Shown here: piece by piece, positions 54,303 to 59,204 of the stretch | How the letters are laid out: each line of letters starts with the position of its first letter | How positions within the stretch are numbered: position 1 is the stretch's first letter | NCBI GenBank assembly: GCA_947476925.1 | Contig: CANJSF010000020.1 | Coordinates: 1 to 59,204 of the forward strand | DNA length: 59,204 nucleotides | Reading direction: 5' to 3' | Source of the DNA: Rhodospirillaceae bacterium | Lineage (GTDB): Bacteria > Pseudomonadota > Alphaproteobacteria > Rhodospirillales > Rhodospirillaceae | Translations under genes and position numbers: made by a program | The notes under the pieces: generated by a model | The model's input: only the letters and a program-made list of their open reading frames with translations | What the model was told of the DNA's origin: nothing | The model's database searches: none

Positions 54303-56216
54303 CTAGCCTTCTGAATGGAAATGGTCATAGATTTTTTTTGCCATGGCCGCACTTATTCCGGCCACCGATCGCAAATCTTCGATTCCGGCCTCGGCAACCG
54401 CTCGGCCGGACCCAAAATGACGCAAAAGTGCCTTCTTGCGCGATGCGCCAATCCCGCTGACATCATCTAACGTCGACTGGCCCATGCTCTTGGCACGTTT
54501 GGCCCTGTGCGTGGTAATGGCAAAGCGGTGGGCTTCGTCGCGCAGTCGTTGAAGGAAGTATAAAACGGGGTGGTTGGGCGGCAGCATAAACGACGCTTGG
54601 CCCGGCAAATGAAAGTGTTCGCGACCGGCGTTGCGATCTGGGCCTTTGGATATCGCCGCGATCAACACATCATCAATGCCAAGGTCAGCAAGCACCTGCA
54701 CCCCAGTGCTGAGTTGACCCTCGCCGCCGTCGAGCAGCACCAAGTCTGGCCACTGACCTTGCGTGCGTTCGGGATCTTCGGATTGGGCGCGTGAAAATCG
54801 CCTGTGTAAAACTTCACGCATCGCGCCATAGTCATCCCCAGGTGCCAGCCCCGGGGTCTTAATGTTGAATTTTCGGTAGGCGTTCTTCATCAAACCTGAC
54901 GGCCCCGAAACAATCATGGCGCCAACCATGTTTGTGCCCGAAATGTGCGAGTTGTCATAAACCTCGATCCGCTCAGGCGGGCTTGCAAGTTTGAAAACCT
55001 CGGCCGTTCCTTCCAGAAGTTCTCGCTGCGCGCTGTTCTCGGCAGCGCGGCGCAACAATGCCTCGCGTGCATTTGTTGCTGCGTGCTCGACAATCTTCTT
55101 GCGATCCCCGCGCTGGGGCGTGCTGACCGCGACCTTGCGGTCGGCCCTTATGGCCAATGCGTCGGCGACCAACGTCCGATTCGGGATTGGAATATTCAGC
55201 AGAATCTCTTTGGGCGGCGGATAGGCTGCGTAAAATTGGCCCACAAAAGCTTCCATGATGGTGCCGTCTTCGTCTTCAGCGGCGTGTGACGGGAAGTAAG
55301 CGCGATTGCCGAAGTTCTGTCCGCCACGGAAGAAGAAGATTTGAATGCAGGTTTGCCCGTTGGCGCGATGCAGCGCGATGACATCGGTTTCGGCCATGCC
55401 AGACACATTGATGTCTTGGTGCGATTGAACGGCCGTCAGGGCGCGAATGCGGTCACGAAACTGTGCCGCCGTCTCGTATTCGCGATTCGCGCTCGCGGCG
55501 TCCATTTTTTTGGCCAACTCGTCTTGAATGGCGCGGCTGTCGCCGTGCAAGAATTCTCGCGACTGGCGCACCAAATCTTCGTAATCGGATTGGCCGAGTT
55601 TGCCGACGCAAGGTGCAGCGCACCTCTTAATTTGGTGAAGCAAGCAAGGTCGTGTGCGATTGGCAAAAACAGCGTCGCTGCAACTGCGCAACAAAAACAC
55701 CTTTTGCAGCGTCGTGAGCGTGCGATTGACAGCCGTAGTTGACGCAAATGGGCCGAAGTATTCATTACCCTTCACCCGTCCACCACGATGCTTCAGAACA
55801 CGCGGGAAGGGGTGGCCGCTTGTGATCATGATGTAGGGAAACGATTTGTCGTCGCGCAGCAATATGTTGTAACGGGGCTTGAGCTGCTTGATCAGATTGC
55901 TTTCCAGAAGCAACGCCTCGGCCTCTGTGTGGGTCACCACAATTTCCACGTGGTAGGTTTCGTAAACCATACGCTGCAACCGCATCGGCATGCGGTCGAT
56001 GCGAGTGTATGACGACACGCGCTTTTTCAAGCTTTTGGCTTTGCCAACGTAAAGCGCATCGCCCGCTGCGTTCAGCATACGGTAGACGCCCGGTGTGTTT
56101 GGCAAAGTCGCGACAACTTTGGTCAGAACGCTCAAGCCCGTTCCCACGCCTGTATCTGTCAGGCTGGTTTCTGGTTCGCTCTTTGGTTCGGCAGTGTCGG
56201 GCTGTGGCAGGGGCAT
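54303..56216 (-). CDS. uvrC: Excinuclease ABC subunit C
   Basis: 637 residues. N-terminal GIY-YIG nuclease (NTPGVYRMLNAAGDALYVGKAKSLKKR), Cys-rich segment RTRPCLLHQIKRCAAPCVGKL, UVR motif (MDAASANREYETAAQFRDRIRAL), RNase H-like 5' nuclease (RIEVYDNSHISGTNMVGAMIV; LVLLDGGEGQLSTG) and C-terminal helix-hairpin-helix repeats (LDDVSGIGASRKKALLRHFGS). It makes both incisions in nucleotide excision repair. The first ~30 residues are a variable extension. A DnaA box and GANTC sites lie 90-135 bp upstream. Confidence 0.97.
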   Translation of the reverse strand: MPLPQPDTAEPKSEPETSLTDTGVGTGLSVLTKVVATLPNTPGVYRMLNAAGDALYVGKAKSLKKRVSSYTRIDRMPMRLQRMVYETYHVEIVVTHTEAEALLLESNLIKQLKPRYNILLRDDKSFPYIMITSGHPFPRVLKHRGGRVKGNEYFGPFASTTAVNRTLTTLQKVFLLRSCSDAVFANRTRPCLLHQIKRCAAPCVGKLGQSDYEDLVRQSREFLHGDSRAIQDELAKKMDAASANREYETAAQFRDRIRALTAVQSHQDINVSGMAETDVIALHRANGQTCIQIFFFRGGQNFGNRAYFPSHAAEDEDGTIMEAFVGQFYAAYPPPKEILLNIPIPNRTLVADALAIRADRKVAVSTPQRGDRKKIVEHAATNAREALLRRAAENSAQRELLEGTAEVFKLASPPERIEVYDNSHISGTNMVGAMIVSGPSGLMKNAYRKFNIKTPGLAPGDDYGAMREVLHRRFSRAQSEDPERTQGQWPDLVLLDGGEGQLSTGVQVLADLGIDDVLIAAISKGPDRNAGREHFHLPGQASFMLPPNHPVLYFLQRLRDEAHRFAITTHRAKRAKSMGQSTLDDVSGIGASRKKALLRHFGSGRAVAEAGIEDLRSVAGISAAMAKKIYDHFHSEG

Positions 56217-56611
56217 ATGGTTTTCTGGGGATTGCGCACCACGACGTCAATGTTGCTGTCGGTGTCGCCGATTCGTCATGAAGTTAGGCCGTTAACGATA
56301 TCCCCCGAATCTGTGGATAACTCTGTCGATATCTCTCCGAATTTACGATTCCCTCGGCAGTAAGACTGGGCCTCGTGGCTTTGCCTATTCAGTGAGCACT
56401 TTTCTCAACACTTTGATTGGCCACCAACTTTATGGCGCAACGCGGCACACCGGCTTTTCAACGTTAGGAGTTAAATGATTAAAATCAGGCTCTTGAGCTG
56501 GGTTCGGGCTATGTGAACAACTTTTGCCACTTCACATTTTTTAGGGGTTCCGGAATGTCAGAAAATGGCGGATTTCTGACGTTTTTATTGCAAAAAGCGC
56601 CGAAAAAACCC
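56217..56611. other. Intergenic region upstream of uvrC and downstream of folB
   Basis: 395 bp without a gene. Contents: an exact DnaA box on the minus strand (56312-56320) next to GAATC (56307), a GATTC at 56347, the repeat CGATATC seen at 56297 and 56328, and the hairpin structures at 56541-56615 listed separately. uvrC transcription must start here. Confidence 0.5.
56307..56351 (-). promoter_or_regulatory. DnaA box and GANTC sites upstream of uvrC
   Basis: TGTGGATAA (56312-56320) is the reverse complement of the DnaA consensus TTATCCACA and abuts GAATC (56307-56311). A second GANTC (GATTC, 56347-56351) follows. The cluster lies 91-135 bp upstream of uvrC. It is the second exact DnaA box in the window. 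Confidence 0.5.
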
Positions 56612-56615
56612 CTAA
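56541..56615 (+). terminator. Nested inverted repeats with plus-strand T-run
   Basis: GTCAGAAA (56557-56564) pairs perfectly with TTTCTGAC (56573-56580), followed by GTTTTTATT. An outer TTAGGGGTT (56541-56549) pairs with AACCCCTAA (56607-56615), overlapping the folB stop. The inner hairpin looks like a terminator for a plus-strand transcript, though no plus-strand gene precedes it; alternatively it ends folB by pairing on the minus strand. Confidence 0.5.
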
Positions 56616-57037
56616 CGCGCCCGCGCCCGTGACGTGGAATGGCGTTCAATTTCAACGCCAACACTTGCGGCGTCGGAGAAAACGTCGAGTTTTTCAATTC
56701 GCACCCGGGCGGTCTTTGCCAAAGAGTGTTGGAGGCAAATTTCTGCCACCCGTTCAGCCAGTGTTTCAATCAAATTGATCGTGCCGTCGGCCACAATGGC
56801 GCGGATTCGAACGACAAGGTCTTCATAGCACAGGACATTTTCCAACTGGTCTGCGTGAGGTGCGTCGCTTTCCAATACACCGACATCAAGGTTGATGCGA
56901 ATGCGCTGCGGCCCACGTTTTTCGTGGGCATGCACACCAATAATACAGGTTAGTTCCAGGTCACGCACAAACACATGCCGGATGCCTAAGCCGGCATCGG
57001 CAATTTTCAGTGTTTGGATTACCTGTTTCTTGGTCAT
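56612..57037 (-). CDS. folB: Dihydroneopterin aldolase
   Basis: 141 residues. Core FVRDLELTCIIGVHAHEKRGPQRI (about 23-46), YEDLVVRIRAIVADGTINLIETLAERVAEICL and RVRIEKLDVFSDAASVGVEIER fit FolB/FolX. It splits dihydroneopterin to hydroxymethyl-dihydropterin in folate synthesis. It follows an SDR gene of pteridine-reductase type by 6 bp. FolX-type epimerase activity is an alternative. Confidence 0.9.
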   Translation of the reverse strand: MTKKQVIQTLKIADAGLGIRHVFVRDLELTCIIGVHAHEKRGPQRIRINLDVGVLESDAPHADQLENVLCYEDLVVRIRAIVADGTINLIETLAERVAEICLQHSLAKTARVRIEKLDVFSDAASVGVEIERHSTSRARAR

Positions 57038-57043
57038 TTTTGT

Positions 57044-57826
57044 TCAGTCTTCCGGTTGGATATTTTTTTCCACCTGTCCCCACCCCAAGTGCTGACCGCC
57101 ATCGAGAGCGATCATCTGCCCGGTCATGGCTGGGGCGGCAAGAATAAAGCGCGCCGCGTCACAAATTTCGGTCGGGGTCGTGCCTCGCTCGAGCGGCATG
57201 CTGCGGGCTTGCGCATCAAACTGAGCCTGGGTCTGGCGGGGGCTTGGCAACGTCGGGCCCGGGCCGATGGCATTCACTCGAATATGGGGCGCCAGCGCCA
57301 TGGCTAACGTTTGTGTCAGCGCCCATAGCCCAGCTTTGCTGATTGTGTAGGAGGCAAAATGAGGCGTCAGGTGCCAAACGCGCTCGTCGATGACGTTGAT
57401 AATCGCGCCGGTCTTGCCCTTGGGTAGTTGGCGCGTAAAGGCCTGAGAGAGGAAAAAAGGAGCACGGAGGTTGATCGCCATATGGCTGTCCCACGAGCCC
57501 AAAGTCGCGGTCTCAATATCGTCGCGCTCAAAAATCGAGGCATTATTGATTAAACAGCCTAAAGGACCGATCTGGCCCGTCGCAGCGGCGACCAAACCCG
57601 CAACGGCATCTGGATTGGAAAGGTCGGCGTCGCAGGCCACAGCTTTGCCGCCTTTTGCCGCAATACTGGCCAGCACTTCATCAGCGGCCTGGGACGAGCC
57701 GTGAAAATGAACCGCAACCGTCCAGCCATCTGCCGCCAGGGCCTCGGCCAGTGCGCGGCCGATTCGGCGCGCAGCACCCGTAATTAAAGCAGTCTTAGGC
57801 ATGGGGAGCGGTGGCGGATTGACCAT
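57044..57826 (-). CDS. SDR of the pteridine reductase (FolM/PTR1) type
   Basis: 260 residues. The dinucleotide motif is TGAARRIG (residues 17-24), the TGxxxRxG form that marks pteridine reductases such as FolM and PTR1, rather than TGxxxGIG. NNAS at about 93, catalytic YTISKAGLWALTQ, and RVNAIGPGPTLPS are typical SDR blocks. It may reduce dihydrofolate or dihydromonapterin, consistent with folB directly downstream. The start is ATG 57826 (AGGTG 8 nt upstream); 57802 is an alternative. Confidence 0.85.
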   Translation of the reverse strand: MVNPPPLPMPKTALITGAARRIGRALAEALAADGWTVAVHFHGSSQAADEVLASIAAKGGKAVACDADLSNPDAVAGLVAAATGQIGPLGCLINNASIFERDDIETATLGSWDSHMAINLRAPFFLSQAFTRQLPKGKTGAIINVIDERVWHLTPHFASYTISKAGLWALTQTLAMALAPHIRVNAIGPGPTLPSPRQTQAQFDAQARSMPLERGTTPTEICDAARFILAAPAMTGQMIALDGGQHLGWGQVEKNIQPED

Positions 57827-57882
57827 TGATCGGCACCTATTTCATGGTGCTGGTACCGACATTAGACGTAAAAGACAAGTCA

Positions 57883-59142
57883 ATGACGACACAGCAAGAC
57901 CAAACACCCGACGCCAAACACACTAAATCCAACCATGAGGCCGCTGCCCGGCGCTCGAAGGCCTTTGGAACATTTATGTTGGCTGCACTGCTGAGTGTAC
58001 TGATGTTGTTAGGTGTTGGTGTCTTCCTCTTGTCGGCGCCAAATCCAGGGACAGCGACGTCCGCAGCTCCAAGCGCAAGCGTCAATATTAAGCGCCCGGA
58101 AAACGTCGTCGCTCTCATTGCACCCCGCAGTGTCATTGATGTCGACCTTTTGCGCGACTTCGAAACCGAGTCGGGAGCAAGTGTCGAGTTGGTGCCCTAC
58201 GACAATGAAGAATCGTTACTGAGTATTGCCGGAAGCACGTCACTGAACGCCGATGTTATTTTGGCGGCCGGAACGACCATTCAACAATTGTTGCGAAATC
58301 GAAACGTAGGACTCAACGTTTTGCCGGCGCGCTCGATTGCTAATCTTGCTCGCATTGATCCGGCGCTGCGCACCTTGGCCAAAAAATATGATGCCGATGG
58401 ATTGTATTCAGTGCCATTGGCCTGGACGGCAATTGGGCTTGGCGTTAATCGCGCTGACATCATCAGTCGTTTAGGCGCCTCGCAAAAACTCGATACATGG
58501 TCGCTGTTATTTGATCCGGTGATTGCAACAAAACTCAACGATTGCGGTGTGTATAGCGTTGATGCGTCATCCTTGGCTTTTCCCAGCGCGCTTCTGGCGT
58601 TAGGGTTGCAGCCCTTCTCAAGTACGCCGAATGATGTCGAGCGCGCCTCCGCAGCCTGGGAGTCGATCCGCCCCAAGGTCACAAGATTTGACACACGAAT
58701 CCTCGCCGAAACCTTGGCCACCGGTAAGGCTTGTCTCGCGTTGGCCCCGGCCAGCGAGGTTTACCGCGCTCGGGCCATGGCGCGTGATGCGGCGCAATCA
58801 GTTGACTTGGCATTTATGGTGCCGCCTGACGGTACGCTGTTGCGTATGTACATGCTGGCCCAACCGCGCGGTGCGCAGAATGCGTCGCGGGGAGCAATGT
58901 TAATCGACTATCTCCTCAAGCCTGAGGTCAGCGCGCGCATGACAAACACCCACTGGGTCGCCAATGCCGTTCCGGCCTCGCAGCTGTACGTACGCCAGGA
59001 GATCAAAGACGATCCGATAATCTACCCGGATATCGATGCCTTCCGGCGATTGACGCCAGAAGAAAACCCGACGCCCGCCGCTATTAGTCTTCGCGAGCGA
59101 TTCTGGCAGCTGATGAATTCTGGCGGTTCACCACCACCCTAG
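57883..59142 (+). CDS. PotD/PotF-like periplasmic binding protein with N-terminal anchor
   Basis: 419 residues from the ATG at 57883 (57844 is possible). About 27 polar residues precede one hydrophobic helix (TFMLAALLSVLMLLGVGVFLL), then a Ser/Ala/Pro linker, so the protein is likely anchored rather than simply exported. The body resembles family 1 solute-binding proteins for polyamines (DLLRDFETESGASVELVPYD; PLAWTAIGLGVNRADI; AMLIDYLLKPEVSARM; YVRQEIKDDPIIYPDIDAF). No ABC permease or ATPase is nearby in the window. It is divergent from the FolM-like gene by 56 bp. Confidence 0.8.
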   Translation: MTTQQDQTPDAKHTKSNHEAAARRSKAFGTFMLAALLSVLMLLGVGVFLLSAPNPGTATSAAPSASVNIKRPENVVALIAPRSVIDVDLLRDFETESGASVELVPYDNEESLLSIAGSTSLNADVILAAGTTIQQLLRNRNVGLNVLPARSIANLARIDPALRTLAKKYDADGLYSVPLAWTAIGLGVNRADIISRLGASQKLDTWSLLFDPVIATKLNDCGVYSVDASSLAFPSALLALGLQPFSSTPNDVERASAAWESIRPKVTRFDTRILAETLATGKACLALAPASEVYRARAMARDAAQSVDLAFMVPPDGTLLRMYMLAQPRGAQNASRGAMLIDYLLKPEVSARMTNTHWVANAVPASQLYVRQEIKDDPIIYPDIDAFRRLTPEENPTPAAISLRERFWQLMNSGGSPPP

Positions 59143-59204
59143 CTTTAGGTGCGCCCATAACCTCCGCCATTAAATCGATAATTCTCTTTATTTATCAATG
59201 GTTA

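Noticed and set aside
56217-56340. LexA (SOS) box upstream of uvrC
   Set aside because: The alphaproteobacterial GTTC-N7-GTTC pattern is not present in this region.

Overview
The window reads as chromosomal DNA of an alphaproteobacterium, probably Rhodospirillales-like; I cannot place it more precisely. The grounds are a CcrM-type GANTC adenine methyltransferase, a three-gene cytochrome bc1 operon (petABC), a PetP/PetR-like MarR/OmpR pair with a histidine kinase, ETF-quinone oxidoreductase, UbiK and COQ9 homologues, and typical alphaproteobacterial gene neighbourhoods: uvrC-pgsA-moaD-moaE, lgt-MidA-pgeF-lipoprotein-prs, DUF1285-NUDIX-DUF6111-cca, and a MoxR/DUF58/BatA-DUF4159 cluster. Most of the window is moderately GC-rich, densely coding and ordinary housekeeping DNA.

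Layout. 1-4.9 kb: accessory, with AT-richer stretches at about 2-3 kb. It holds an operon of a DCC-family thiol oxidoreductase, an SDR and a flavoprotein broken by an in-frame TGA; two small membrane proteins; and a small unknown protein followed by a Tat-type-signal methyltransferase. It ends in a decayed serine-recombinase tail next to tRNA-Gln. 5-11.6 kb (minus strand): DsbD-like protein, ispE, TPR protein, ETF-QO. 11.9-15.7 kb (plus): small membrane protein, family 4 uracil-DNA glycosylase, moaB, rnhB and ccrM; the ccrM upstream region carries eight GANTC sites in 132 bp and a long structured leader. 15.7-19 kb (minus): a PepSY/Asp-box membrane protein with a CobW-type GTPase, then wrbA. 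19-26 kb (minus): MoxR-type operon. 26-28.7 kb (plus): DUF1285, CoA pyrophosphatase, DUF6111, cca. 28.9-33.3 kb: trmL, petABC and a GH17-like protein whose signal peptide overlaps the pet terminator. 33.3-35.9 kb (minus): rplY, pth, ychF. 36-42 kb: M24 peptidase-like protein, then a ~4.3 kb segment (two glycosyltransferases and a PhoD-family phosphatase) bounded by two diverged copies of the 3' end of prs. 42-49 kb: prs, lipoprotein, pgeF, midA-like, lgt / ubiK, ybjN-like, proC, COQ9. 49-52 kb: histidine kinase, response regulator, MarR. 52-59 kb: ilvE, moaE, moaD, pgsA, uvrC, folB, FolM-like SDR and an orphan polyamine-type binding protein.

Functional themes. Respiration and quinone metabolism (petABC, ETF-QO, UbiK, COQ9, PetP/PetR-like regulators), molybdenum cofactor (moaB, moaD, moaE), envelope biogenesis (DsbD, lgt, pgsA, pgeF, ispE), and cell-cycle methylation (CcrM plus GANTC clusters and DnaA boxes in several upstream regions).

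The most interesting signal is the segment inserted at prs. It carries heptamer repeats with 11-bp spacing resembling PHO boxes, upstream of both the phoD-like gene and the glycosyltransferase pair. That suggests a phosphate-starvation cassette targeted to the 3' end of a housekeeping gene. All function calls come from reading motifs; no database search was run.
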